A stretch of 64,000 bases of DNA, taken from the NCBI GenBank assembly GCA_963969495.1, contig OZ018329.1, positions 143,200,021 through 143,264,020 on the forward strand, read 5' to 3'. Shown in pieces: positions 10,944 through 23,239 of this stretch; within the stretch, counting starts at the first letter, position 1; the number at the start of each line of letters is the position of its first letter. The notes under the pieces were generated by a model. It did no database searches, had not been told where the DNA came from, and worked only from the letters and a program-made list of their open reading frames with translations. The DNA comes from Ceratothoa steindachneri. Taxonomy: Eukaryota > Arthropoda > Malacostraca > Isopoda > Cymothoidae. The position numbers were made by a program, and so were the translations under genes.

Positions 10944-10955
10944 CATGCGGGAGGG
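10944..10955. repeat. Right target-site duplication of copy B
   Basis: CATGCGGGAGGG follows the A tail directly and matches 4457-4468 at 11 of 12 positions. Confidence 0.85.
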
Positions 10956-11017
10956 AGGAACCACACAAAAAAATATCATTTGGATAAGACACAATAAGGC
11001 GTAACACATCGTACCAT

Positions 11018-11880
11018 TGGTTTACGAAGATTTAGAGTGGCAAATTTGATCTCCAAGATCAACTAAAATGTGGTTGATCGTTGCTTATTAAGAATGACGG
11101 TTTGTGCACCTGTGTCAAAGCGAATCTACATCTGACTAAACGCGAGCTGGCCGAAAAGCTAAGGCTTTAGTCATAAAACTATTTTACATCATTTAGGGTA
11201 CGCGGGCAAAGTCATCAAACTAGACCTATGAATTTTACCCACAATGACCAACTTCGACGGATAGGGCCGCATAGGTGACTGCCCGACACCGATCTCAAAG
11301 AAACGTCGTTTTTATTTACTGAAGAAAGTCGTTAATGCAAATAAAAAATAGTGCCTACACTTTAACATGGAAGGCAAAGAAGTTGAAGAAAAAAAATTGC
11401 AACTGCACAACCTCAGTCAAATGTCGACCGACATCCAAAAAGCTTTGGTTTGTGTTTGGTAGGAAGTTATGGGTATGATTTACTGGAAAATTTCGGGACG
11501 CTCAATCATACATAAATACCTGCACCAGGTGAAAGATGCAATTGCGCAGGAACGAACAGTATTTACTGATGCAAGTTTTCTTATTATAACGGCCAAAATC
11601 ACGTTGAAAATCATACTCGTAAGAACTCCTGGAGCTGTGGTCGGAAATTCTCCCTCAGCCGCACTCGTCATACCCTGCGCTAAGAGACTACGATCTATTG
11701 CGGGCAGTGTCAAAATTGAAATGGCAAAATAAGGAAGAACAGAAAAGATCAGTTGGGAATTCTTTGCTAGAAGCCCAGTTGAATTTTATAACAAGGAATA
11801 CATGATCTATCCGCTCGTTGGAAGCAGGTGCTCGTTGTAAATCCATGTCAATAAAAGTTGTGTGGAAACTATATTTCAAA
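11018..11880 (+). pseudogene. Decayed mariner transposase (irritans/mauritiana-like)
   Basis: Mariner-type blocks appear in order but across frames: SGKFDLQDQ (about 11034), NLHLTKRELAEKL (about 11122), GKVIKLD (about 11205), SKKRRF (about 11295), KALVCVW then MGMIYWK (about 11440-11490), SEILPQPHSSYPALRDYDL (about 11640, where mariners have a PYSPDLAPSDY-type block), and a C-terminal block with KVVWKLYF near 11850. The final catalytic Asp position reads RDY. Stops and frameshifts are throughout. Length is near that of a full mariner ORF. The match is from memory of the family, not a search. Copy B was inserted just upstream. Confidence 0.65.
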
Positions 11881-12008
11881 CCTATTAATTGACTTCAAAA
11901 AAGAAAAAACACCTGCATATCTTACTTGAACACAATCGAGTTTTTTGATTATATAGACAAAATGAAAATTTCAAAGTTTCGGAACCATTAAAATTCATCT
12001 AAAGCATA

Positions 12009-12039
12009 CGAGGGGCGGTCAATAAGTTTTGCAATTCGG
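12009..12039 (+). repeat. Left terminal inverted repeat of the mariner
   Basis: Begins CGAGGGGCGGTCAATAAGTT right after TA 12007-12008. Confidence 0.9.
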
Positions 12040-12069
12040 ATATAAGGAAACGAGATATGAAGAAAAGTG

Positions 12070-12760
12070 TTTCATTATTTTTGAATATAACTACTCTCGA
12101 CTTCAATAAACTTGCGCCACTTGTCCCTGAGGCTTCGAATTCCCGAAAACTAGAAATCTCCTAACTGCTGTTCAATCTACTCCGGGGCGGCGATCTGGAT
12201 ATCTTCATCGTCCCCAAACCGGCGTCCATGCAGTGCAGCCTTGAGCTGGCGGAATAAAATGTAGTCGCTAGGGGCCAGATCTGGACTGTAGGAGGAATGG
12301 TTGAGCTCCTCGAATCCCTACTCTCGCAGGGTAGATTGTGCGACTCTGGCCTTGTGGACTTTGACGACGTTGGAGTCACTCATGGGGCGTGAGGTTTATA
12401 GAGACCCAACGGGCAGAAACCTTGGTCATGGCCAACTTGTCGTGGATGATGTAGATAACACTTCCATGTGCTATTCCAAGTTCTCGCTCAAATTTTTCGA
12501 CCTTCACCCGTCGATTTTCGAGGATCATCCTCTCCACACGGGCCACATTGTTCTCGTTGGTCACGTCTGATGGACGTCCTGGACGGGGGTCATCTTCAAA
12601 GGACTCACGACCATGGCGAAACTCCCTATTCCAGCATGCAATGGTCATAGGAAGGGGCGGTATCGGTTTACACTGCAACCATGCGTTCCTGTATGTCTTT
12701 CGCATTCTTGCCTTCCTTGGTCAAAAATTTGATGACTGCGCGGTGCTCAACCTTCTTCAT
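12070..12760 (-). pseudogene. Mariner transposase, deleted and frameshifted
   Basis: Reading from 12760 down, the start MKKVEHRAVIKFLTKEGKNA is followed by a frameshift. The stretch 12705-12376 then holds the DNA-binding half (ESFEDDPRPGRPSD, NVARVERMI, AHGSVIYIIHDKL, KVSARWV..NLTPHE). Next comes a deletion joining to KARVAQSTLRE, a stop, and the C-terminal block FEELNHSSYSPDLAPSDY with RSLRDKWRKFIEVES at the end. The first catalytic Asp block and the HDNARPH-type block are gone; only the last Asp (SDY) remains. Inactive. Closest in style to the mellifera-type mariners, from memory. Confidence 0.88.
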
Positions 12761-12907
12761 TGTTGAAATATTTGTGACTGACGATCTGCGATCAGCTGCT
12801 TCTTCTTAAATAGACGAGGCAGGAGCGTACGGCTGCAGGTCATGACTTGTCATAACTTGTCCTAACACTTACACAAACAGCTATCCTCCTTGCTCTGTTT
12901 TGCCCTA

Positions 12908-12938
12908 CCGATTCGCAAAACTTATTGACCGCCCCTCG
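12908..12938 (-). repeat. Right terminal inverted repeat of the mariner
   Basis: Reverse complement matches 12009-12039 except at two positions. TA follows at 12939-12940. Confidence 0.9.
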
Positions 12939-12940
12939 TA

Positions 12941-15550
12941 ATAAGATGTTATAAAAGGAGATCCAAGCGCCGCTCAATGGAATTTTTAAATAAATCTCTA
13001 AAAAGACGGTATTGTTGCTCTCAACCCTTAAGTTAGCAAATTTTATACCGATTTTTAATAAATGGTAAAAGTGCAATCTCATACACGGTAGAAGAGTAAG
13101 TTCACCTTATTAACTTAACTTTAAAAGGCGATAAACGTTAAGAGTCACTTCTTAGACAGAATCGTGGATCACTTGGATAAACTTAAGTTAAATAAAGATG
13201 AATATCACAGATTTAAAAGACGTCTCTGATGTTTTTTTTAAGAACAGGTTGACTGAGAATAAGGTATTCGACGCTATCGCAAGTTAAAGTTAGCTATGGT
13301 AAAGCTATGGCGTTTGAGGCTATCGCGTAGGTTAGGTTAGATTTGAGAGCAATAAACTAGAGCAAACTTCTCACAGAACCCTTTTTCAATCAGTATTGGC
13401 CTTTTTGTATATTTAATGCTGTTTACCAAAAACAAGAGGTAAATTCCTTCTAATGACTTGGTTTTCCATGGTTCACATCACTTGCAAGTGCCTTTGAATA
13501 GCTAAATGGCTAAATGAGGCTGCTGCCATTAAATGGTGCCTTCAAGGGCCAAATCTGATTTCAGATTTGAAAACTCCAGGGTGAATAACCATATGTCCTA
13601 CGGTCATATGTGTCATTTCATGGCTCTAAATGCGTAAAGGTAGAAACCCAGTAGTTATCAACTTTTTGCCCTATGTATAAATAAAATAAATGATTGTCTT
13701 AAAAGATAATTGTGATTCTTCTATACAATTATCTTTACTCAACACAAAACTGAAATTGTATTCACGCTTATTACAGCGCCATTGGCAATGCGAAGATGCT
13801 ATTCAAAGTTTCCTAATATATAAATTTTGGCAATCTATCGTAAGTTTAACCTCGCCATAGCTTCAAACTTCTAATTAACTGCTGGTCCTAGCTCATGTAT
13901 AAAAAATATGCTTGAAACTTTTCAAGTCATAACCAAAAATATGATAATTGAGAAGCTGTAAACATGATTTACATTTATTATAAAAAGTTGTTTCATTCGG
14001 TTCTTCATAGGACACTTTTGGAAGAGATTAGAGCACACATGTTAAGACGTATTCTATTGGTTTAGGTTGGAAACCGGCTGATAAATCGCAGGCAGAGAGT
14101 GATGATATATTTTGGAATCGTTAGATTGTGAAAAGGTCATAGTGGGCTCTATCATGAGTGAGTCTTGGATCCTGTCTTATTTTTATGTGCATAAACAGCT
14201 TAGATCCAAGAATATTAAGCAAGAGTGTCAAGTTCTCCGAGGCTATTAAACTAAGTCATTTGGTGAAACACGATTCAGAATGAGCGTAAATACAGCACGA
14301 CCTACATGAGATATTTGATTAGGCTGGTTACATGGCAGGTGGATTTTAATCGCAATAAGTACAAATTTATGCAAATCGGCACTTAAAATCAAAACTCAGA
14401 TTATACCATAGGTAGACCTGGATTAGAATATGTATCATAAGTACGTGATATCACTTTAGTAATTTCAAGCAACTGTTGGCCTCCCCAAATAACGCCTTTT
14501 TTTTTTAAATAATAATTCTAAGTAACCTCTTTTCTATTTCTGACACTTTCCTATGCAAGATATTTAATATCTTCCTTTTTAGAATGCAATAAAAGGAATT
14601 TAGATACCTTTTATAGATTTCTTGTACCTCATAAAAATAAAATCATTGGTAAAAAAACACGAATATCGAGTTAAAATATTATGTCATTTTGGAATATCAT
14701 ACAGGAATTTTTACGTTCATACAAAAGCCTACAGGAATGAACGTCATATTATGGATATCTTTATTTACACTTCTTCAGTACCAATAATGAAGTTGTCAAA
14801 AGAACGTCCTTAAAGCCTGTTACTGTGAAAAGGGATGGCAGACTGGAAGAATATTGCAAGAATTTCCTGGAAAAATGTGGAAAAGACGTGCTGTAGAAAG
14901 ACCTCTAATAAGATTCCACAAAGGGGTAGTGATAAAAAATAGATCAAATGGAGATGAATGGAAATGAAATCTTTTTCTGACGAACATCTTGTGGAAATAC
15001 TTTTAATTATAATATCTTCAACATGAAATTCTCTGCCAGAACTTGTAATTCAAATTTCATCGATATATATGTTTAAATATTGATTAGATGAACCCTTATT
15101 TGCTTCTTAAGCACACGAAATCGACAATATTTATTTAATTTTGTATATTTCTAGAGGGCCTCGTAAGATCACTTTGGCCGAACTTCCCCTCTCGTATTAT
15201 GTCTCGCGATAGAGCGGATCTTAGGGATATTGCTGGTCTTAATCTATGAATCTATATTATTATTTTAGTTACAGTAACCAGGATTGGTCATAGAACTACA
15301 GAATATTGTTTGTTATTGAAACTTTAATGGTCATCGTTCTAAATCTTTTTGGTTACTGGTGGCATAATTGGTTTTAAAATCTAAAAATTCCTTTTGCTTT
15401 TGTTAGATTTAGTTACAGATCTACATTTTAATCAAATACAGCTTCAAGCTTTTGCCTAAAAAGCTTTAGTTCTAATGAATGAAAGTGGTTGGAAATCTGA
15501 AAATAAAAGTTCGTAATATATGGAATGTCTTAATGGATATCGGCAACGTG

Positions 15551-15552
<2 letters not shown>
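12941..15552. other. AT-rich spacer, nothing recognised
   Basis: No long open frame, RNA gene or repeat is recognised. Around 13327 there is GTTAGGTTAG, too short for a telomere array. The short frame at 14622-14813 has no recognisable motif. Confidence 0.6.

Positions 15553-15588
<36 letters not shown>
15552..15588. repeat. (TA)n microsatellite
   Basis: About 36 bases of uninterrupted alternating TA, within AT-rich spacer. Confidence 0.95.
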
Positions 15589-15592
<4 letters not shown>

Positions 15593-18500
15593 TTTATTTA
15601 TTTTAGTCGTAAATATTTTATATTAATATCATTTACATATTGAAGATCCTGATTAAGAATGAAGAGAAGAATTCTAAATGTGTTGACACAAAAATAAAAA
15701 TACGAAAAATCCTTCATTCGGGAGGAAATCGTCTAAATTTATAAAATAAAATATTGTTAGTGGATAAAAACTGTGCGAACTATACTAAGAATTGGCATTT
15801 TCCATGCAACGCTACGGTGAATTACATCACATCAGAATTCTCTGTAAGTGAAGCATTTAAGAACAAGGTCTGCCGACCAAATTCGCTGGCCCTCACCTAT
15901 TTTGATTTATGACCTTACGACCTACAAATCTTTCACTAATTCCCTAACTAACCTTTGGGGAACCTTGGCAGTTATTTCATTCGAATAAGAATGTAAAACA
16001 ACAAAAAGTGTTTCAAAAATATTCGTTAGAATCAGCCGAATAGTTACAATGTTTTTACCTACAAAATATTACCAGGGCTAACCTTGGAAGGACCTTTGCA
16101 ATTATATCATTCGAAAGAAAATAGAAAACAACATAAGACTTTCAAATTTCGTTAAAACCAGCTGGATAAGTACAATTATATTACGAAAAAAAACAAAAGC
16201 CAAACGGGGACTGACCTACCAACCGGCGACATATTGAGATATAGAATCGCACGCGACTAAACACGGATGGTAAGAGGAAGCTTAGGTGGAGAGAGATGGT
16301 CTGTAAGCCACTGCATCTTTTTGACTTGGTGAATCCTTTAGTAACCGCCTATAAATTCACAGTAGGTGATCGTTACGGCATAATGTGAATCTTTGGGAAG
16401 GTTAAATCGAGAGAAGAGAAAAATCATTTGTCGTATTTCACTTGAATTCATGAGTGAGCCGATAAAATATTTTTTAGAGGATTTAGTCACTTAATCCTAT
16501 GAAAAGGAAACTGTAAGTTGACACGCAGAGTGTTAAAAACAACGATACCTTGAATGAAGATCCATGAAAATATATATTTGAGTGTCTTTAATGGAGGATA
16601 AGTGAAATAATTTGCATACAATCAGCCCCATAAAAGAGTGGACATAAATATGCTATTAGGAAGCGTGCGGAGAAAGTTCCGCTTTGAAACTACACTAAAC
16701 AGGAATCGGCTGACATCGAACTCCTTGCTATGATTGGGTCGGGAAGTAGGTCACTCACAAGTATTAATGCATGGTAGGATGTTGAGACTGTTGAGCGCCT
16801 GCACAGAAGGAAATGGAACTCAGTGGTTGAGTCTTGAATGATGCGGAAGTAGTAAACCCCTGCATTGCCCACACTGTGGACGCTGGTATAAGAACATTGT
16901 TTTTCACCGATTGAGAGTTGCAGGGAGAAAACACTTCATCTTATGGTTCAGTATTGGAAGGGAGGGTGGTGAAAATGGCTTGAAATGCTGCACTAGAGAT
17001 AACGCCAGTTCCTGCAGGGCGTCAAGAATGAGGTTGCAAACGGGAAAAAACACGGGTGGAAGGTTCTGCCCTTGAGTTCACAAACGAGGTCTCACAAAGT
17101 GGGGATTATGTATGTTTACGGCTGAAGATTAGCTCTTCATCATTCGGAGTTGTGCAGCATTTTGGACATCGCATTAAGGTCAGGGCTGAGTCAGACACGA
17201 TAGGAAGGATACTCCTAAGAAGATTTGACCCACAAGGCGAGTGTACCTAAAACAGAGATATTGCTTATAGTGAATGTAAATTTCAAGTTGTTCGAAAAAG
17301 GAGGCAACCATAGCCATTGTTTACCTTAAAGTTGTTTTTTTATTCTTAAATTGTTGACAGTTAGCGCAATGATACCAGGGATAGTCAAGCTAACACCACA
17401 GCACTTAGAATGTCTATTATTAACAGTCTATCCTTGATGGATTACGACGAGAAGGATAGAACGAGAAAGAAGCAATTTATTGGAGAGTGGCTTACATTCG
17501 TAATTCTTCCAGTTTGCTTCACTGGTTGGTTTCTGGTTTTAATTTACACAAGTTTTCGTAGATTATTCCCTAAAATTTGGCCCAGGTAATGTCTGTTTCA
17601 TTTGATAGTACTGCGAATTAAAAGGATCTGAGGAATTTGCCTTTGGATAAAGAACATTTCGAAATCTAGAGAAAGATGATTCTAAATGCAGCAATACCTA
17701 GAACAAAATTCTTATCTCATAGTAAACAAACATAAAATTAACAGGAAGTATGCAAGCCCTTATTTTAAATGAATTTATCACTTCTTAGGTTGCAGGAATT
17801 CTCTAATTTGTCCCATTGTTCAAATGTTATTTTATTCCATTCTTCTTTTAATTTTTGCTCCTAAACTTAAACATTGGTAAACCTAGTTTACTTGTGCTTC
17901 TTAGACAAAGAATATCCCTTGGGATCTCATATCAATGAGGTGGAAAAACGCACAAATGACGCGAATTTCAAACTTCATTTGTTTATGAATTCATGGAAAA
18001 ATGGGGATATAACATTTCCCCTTGGAGCATAACAATATGTATTCTTTATTTGTTAACGTAACACAGTAATCAATATGAAAATAAAACGGATTATTTTTCC
18101 CTCAGAGATGTATTTCATGATTTATTTGGTATTAAATTCGCCATTATTACAGCCTTTGTGACGAAATCATTTCTCCATTGTGATCTAATTCTCCTCTTCA
18201 ACAATGTCAGAATTGCAGTTTTCTTATAAAACATACTATAAAACAAGCTTCTTTTTTCTCTGTTTGACAATACTAGGTCTTCACACACGAAGTACTTCAT
18301 TTTCTGCGCGAACCTCTTCTCTTTGAGTTTACAACTTAAGAAGGAGTCCCATTAGGTAGGATTTCAACAAACCTCCCACGGGTCATGAAATTAATGAGAA
18401 AAATAGCAGTTTAATGGGGGCCTATTACTAAGTAATGATGCAATATAATGCCATTAATGGAGTAAAGGGAATAAGGTCTCTTTTATGTACCTATTTACAA

Positions 18501-21500
18501 GTACATAAATAAACCAATACAAAGGAAAATGGTTTTAACAAGGAAAGTTGATATTATTCCCAGAAGACCATAATCACCTTCCTCAATAGATAAATTTTGG
18601 CAGTTATTTACATTAGCTTCTTTATAAACTAAAAACAAGAGTATTGTCTTTCTTTTCCTATCCCTCTTCCCATCTCTCTTACAGACTCAAACACGCGTTC
18701 ATCACATATCCATTATCAGCTCTCTGAGCTCACATAGCGACCGGACAATAATCAGGAATAAAACCCGAGTAGATCTTAAAAAGAAGGGGAAAAACTCATA
18801 ACATAGAGTAGAACCCATGAAAAACTCAAAGGAGCAAAATACTTTCGGATTTAATAGAGAAAAAAAGTATAAATAACTATGTTCAGGTGAGAGATCCCGC
18901 ATTAAAGAGCCACAAGAGCAGTACAACAGGAAGGTACTATCAATGGGCAACTAAAATCAATGTGCAACTAAATACTTGAGATTGAGAAAGAGTTTTGGCA
19001 AAACGTGAAACATAAGATGTTATGAAAGAATTAAAAGAGTGATAGATATCTCAAATTTGATAGAGTTGTTAAAATTTTAAGATAAACTCTGAAGAAACAC
19101 GTAATATAAATCAGGGAGGAAAATCTAATTGCAACATAACTCAACTAAAACAGATGAAACACACCATAACAATTGGAACAGGGAAACAAAAAACTAAGGA
19201 AATCCCCCGAATTTATAACACAAACAGAAAAAAATTATTGAAAGCGTTGAATAATTTGCTTATTAGGAACTAGACGGTATCGAAATATAATCACTTTTTC
19301 ATGAGGAGGAAGTCACAACGAAAAAGTACGAGGAAGTTTCGCACGCAGTGAAAATCATGCTAAATAGTGTTAGGATTTAGGTTTGCAAAGCTCGGGCTTA
19401 AAATCTTGGAGGTCTACTCGCTAGTCTGTTTCTAAAATGTCTAATCAAAAATATCATTCCGTTAACAAAGATTAATGTTACCGTTTTTTATTCTTTTAAT
19501 ATCATTGATGTACCAAAAAAAATTAGGCAAGGATGAGGGTATTTAAAAATAATCTTACACTACTGATTTCAGATCAGAAATCCCTTTCATTATTCACCTC
19601 TAGTTATTATGTATACATGTACGTACAGGTATAGATATAAACATAGATCTAAAATACCTAAAGAAGGTAGTACATGTACATAGTGGTTTGAAAGGCTCAT
19701 TACTCCCTACCAAAAAGTAATAATAACAATAGAGGAATAATATTAAACACATGGACTGGTTTTACACTATTCACTTTCATTGCAGTGAAGTCATGTCGCA
19801 CATCATCCATGCTATTTCCAGAATAGAATACACACGATCATGAAGCCAGAAAGTAGTAATCAACCTCTCTCCCAAACTTTAGGGGGTCGTGTAAGCAATC
19901 TGAGATAGATAATGAAAATATTAACAGAGAGAGAGAGAGAGAGAGAAGTCTTTCGGTCATCTAAAATATAAAATTACAACAATATTTCAAATGCCAAATT
20001 AAAACAATATTTACGGGGCTAACAAGACTTTCGGACCACCCTGTAGAACAAAATTAATATGTTAGAAATTAGAGATAAGTACTAAATCTTTTCTCTAATG
20101 ACTGACGCGCGCTAGCCTTCTGTCTTTGATCTACCCAATAGGCTGGCAACCTGAAGCCTTAGGGCCGTATGTAGCCTTCTTGGTCATTAGGTGCGGCCAT
20201 CTGAATCCATAAAAAATTTTAAGGTCAAATCAATTTATTGATTCGTTACATAAAGTATTCACTATAAGTCATTAACTTGTTAGTTAAATTAAGAATATTC
20301 GTGTTTTATTTTTTAGCTGAATCATATATATAAAGTTAGTAACAGTATATAATAATGTTTAACTTGTTACTAATCTTATGAATGTGTCCTTTCTCTAACT
20401 TAATGTGGTTTTCATCAGTTACCCACCGCTGCTCTAAACCAATTAGGCATTAGTAAATATACCATATTATTATTTACATTTAGGTTTATATTTTGATTTT
20501 GTGACACTTCATGAAGCAAATAAGTATATGGTTATTGATTATTTTGGTTTTTAAATAATAGAAAACTATTACATAACTCTACAATGGTTACAGTGACTTC
20601 AAAACACCTCGGGTGCATCAGCAAAGTTGATTCATTTTGTTATGTATTTAGAGATTTAACAACTGCTAAGGTTCATTGTTTTGGCTTTGGAGATCTAGAA
20701 AAAAACACCTTGACTTGAAACATATTCTGAAAGCTCTGTGACAATATTCTTAAAGGTATGGTTTATTCGCAAGAAATCAGCCTTAAATTTGCAGTTCCAC
20801 TGATCTGTAGAGAACCACGAACACATGCAATGATTGTTATTTTCCAAACAAATATTACTATGTTAAGCATTTTTTCCACCTCAAAATCAATTATTACAAC
20901 CTTCTCTTCTCTATTACACCTTTATCCCTCACTCAGAAGATTTTCTTTTCCCTAGACGTCCAGCATATATTGATATTCTTGCTCTATCACTTGAAGGAAT
21001 AACTTCAGAAGAGAAGCTGACAATTCATTTCATTTGAAGACTGTGAAGTTGTTTATTAAAAAAACAAGTGGACTGAGCCCCACTAGATCAAATTGGAAGA
21101 CCTCAATGGCCTTACCTGCGCTTTACATGTATCTAAGCAATAGTGAGAGTTGCTGGTATCAAGGCTGAATCAGTGGAACCTGGTTAAGGCAAATATAACG
21201 ATATTCATTTACAGGACACGACATAAAAAACAGGTTGTTTTATAGCGGCGTTGCCCTGTTGTGTGTGGTTTGGTTGCTAAGTTTAATTGCCAGCAAGGTT
21301 TTGGTACCACTCCATGGTAACCATATATGGTTCTCAGTTTGGGTTAGTGGATACTGATTCGATTCTTCGGGGAGTTCATTTTGCGTGACGTACTTACTCA
21401 AGGTGCTAGATTTATTTTCTTGATTGATTGATAGTCGTTTCTTGGTCGAAGGCTGGGTAAAGGTGATCATGGATTCTGTAAGGATAGAAGAATCTTCAGC

Positions 21501-21783
21501 GTTGGATTCAGTATTTTTTATTCTCTGGGAAGTTGGAAAGTCTTCAGATGTTGTTATCTCAATCTTGTGGCACTTTCTAATTTGCCTTTTATATCAATGA
21601 GTCGCAAATAGCGCGACAAACATTAGTTCCAAATCGAATTAACTTCCGAACATTCAGTATTAGTTTAAAATAACATTAAATTGGTACGTACTACTCACCT
21701 GTACATAAATTTATTTCATAATATTTTACATTATTTTCGAATTTTGCAATAGTTATTTAATTATATACAAGTATAAGACAAGG
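15589..21783. other. AT-rich spacer, mostly featureless
   Basis: Short open frames (for example 16690-16872 on -, 17056-17250 on +, 18702-18950 on -) show no family motif. A GA microsatellite lies at 19926-19946. A segment at 20025-20045 (AGACTTTCGGACCACCCTGTA) resembles a DNA-transposon end, but no partner was found. Confidence 0.55.
19926..19946. repeat. (GA)n microsatellite
   Basis: Ten to eleven GA units in an uninterrupted run. Confidence 0.9.
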
Positions 21784-21920
21784 TAGTTTTCCATAGTATT
21801 TGATTAATAAAATGGGTTAATAATTATAGAGTTCAAAGGATTAAAAAAAAATTAGTTTTCCATAGTATTTGATTAATAAAATGGGTTAATAATTATAGAG
21901 TTCAAAGGATTAAAAAAAAT
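21784..21920. repeat. Tandem duplication, 69-bp unit
   Basis: TAGTTTTCCATAGTATTTGA begins at 21784 and again at 21853. The two units are identical except for one A in the terminal A run (69 and 68 bases), so the duplication is recent. Confidence 0.95.
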
Positions 21921-22950
21921 TAGGGGGAGCATTTATTTATCATATATATGTTGTTTTTAATTAAAGTTATTTTAATTTTAGCAGGAATAAACAAATCCAT
22001 TATATAAATTGTTTTTGTATGATTAAAATTATTTAGAGGGATAAGTTTGATATTTACATAATTAAAATGGTGATATCTGGGGAGGATCACTTCAATAGTT
22101 TCCATAGGCCGCCACATCTCTCAAATAATTGCTCAAGGCACAACTTCTGTTTATCAAATCCTGCATTCATTAGATTTAAATTAAATAATTAGAGATCATT
22201 TTATTGTAATTATTACCTGCACTCATATACTCTCATATTTATTTAACATAAATATTATATTCCTGTCTTTAGTTTCTTTTTAAAATTAACGATACTGAGG
22301 TTCCTCGTGTTAAGGAAAAAATATAGCTAAGGAAAAAATTAAATAATTGGGTATGAAAATGGTATCAAATTGGAAAAATATGAATGCGACTGTTTATGCT
22401 TTTACTCTAGGGGACATATCGATTATAATGTTGACGGCATTTATTTATAATAAATTTGCTAATTACTTCTCTGGACGAACTTTGAAATTCAGCGGAGCGG
22501 TAGTCTTAGTTCCAGAGCTTAGGGATAGGGATAACAAAAAGTGGTGAATATGAGGGAGATAATATAGGATAGATAGAAATAATATAGTAGAGGGAGAGAT
22601 GGTTGATGTGCTTATAATGGTAGGGTAATAATGCCAATGTTGTGTGTTTTTGTTTTTTGGGTGTGAGTGAATGTGTACCAGGTTGCCTGGCAATCGCTTT
22701 TATGTTGCTTTTTATTTTGCTTTGTTTAATATTTTGCAGCTTATGAGCTTTTGTTTTCTTATTTTTGTACGTTGTTTTCTCTTTCGAGGAGAGCATTCGA
22801 GCCTTTGTTTTCATTTCTTTATTTCCTTGAAGTATTTTTATTATTTCAGTAGGTAAAATTATTTTATGAGGTGCACTATCGAGTGCTGTGTCAGAATTTT
22901 TCGCTTTTCTGTAACTTTTTTTACTTTATCTTTTTCTTATTCAAGTATGT

Positions 22951-22956
<6 letters not shown>

Positions 22957-22988
<32 letters not shown>
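22957..22988. repeat. (AT)n microsatellite in the jockey-like 3' region
   Basis: About 30 bases of alternating AT, followed by T-rich runs up to about 23010. Confidence 0.9.
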
Positions 22989-22996
<8 letters not shown>

Positions 22997-23239
22997 TATT
23001 TTTTTTTTTTGTTTCTTATATACTATCATTATTTGTCTTTTTTGCATAGATCTATATACACTTACATCTACATGCACTTTTTTTCTTGTTTTTTACTATC
23101 ATTATTTTTATTTTCGCGCATAGATTTATATACACTCACTTATGCACTTTTTTATACATGTATACATATATCTTACTTATATTGTTATGTGATTACTACT
23201 TTGTATTCTTTAAGAGCTAATTATATGTACATATAGAGT

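Larger units (their letters stand above)
12009..12938 (-). mobile_element. Internally deleted mariner with terminal inverted repeats
   Basis: The 930-bp element has 31-bp inverted repeats (29 of 31 identical; first 24 perfect) and a TA dinucleotide at each side (12007-12008, 12939-12940), the mariner target signature. The transposase remnant lies on the - strand. Full mariners are near 1.3 kb, so about a quarter is missing from the middle of the transposase. The termini still look usable by a transposase supplied in trans. Confidence 0.92.

Noticed and set aside
13320..13340. GTTAGGTTAG resembling arthropod telomere repeats
   Set aside because: Only two units, with no array.
22866..23236. 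Two + strand frames rich in Phe, Tyr and Ile as membrane proteins
   Set aside because: They are translations of the (AT)n and T-rich runs in the 3' region of the - strand element.
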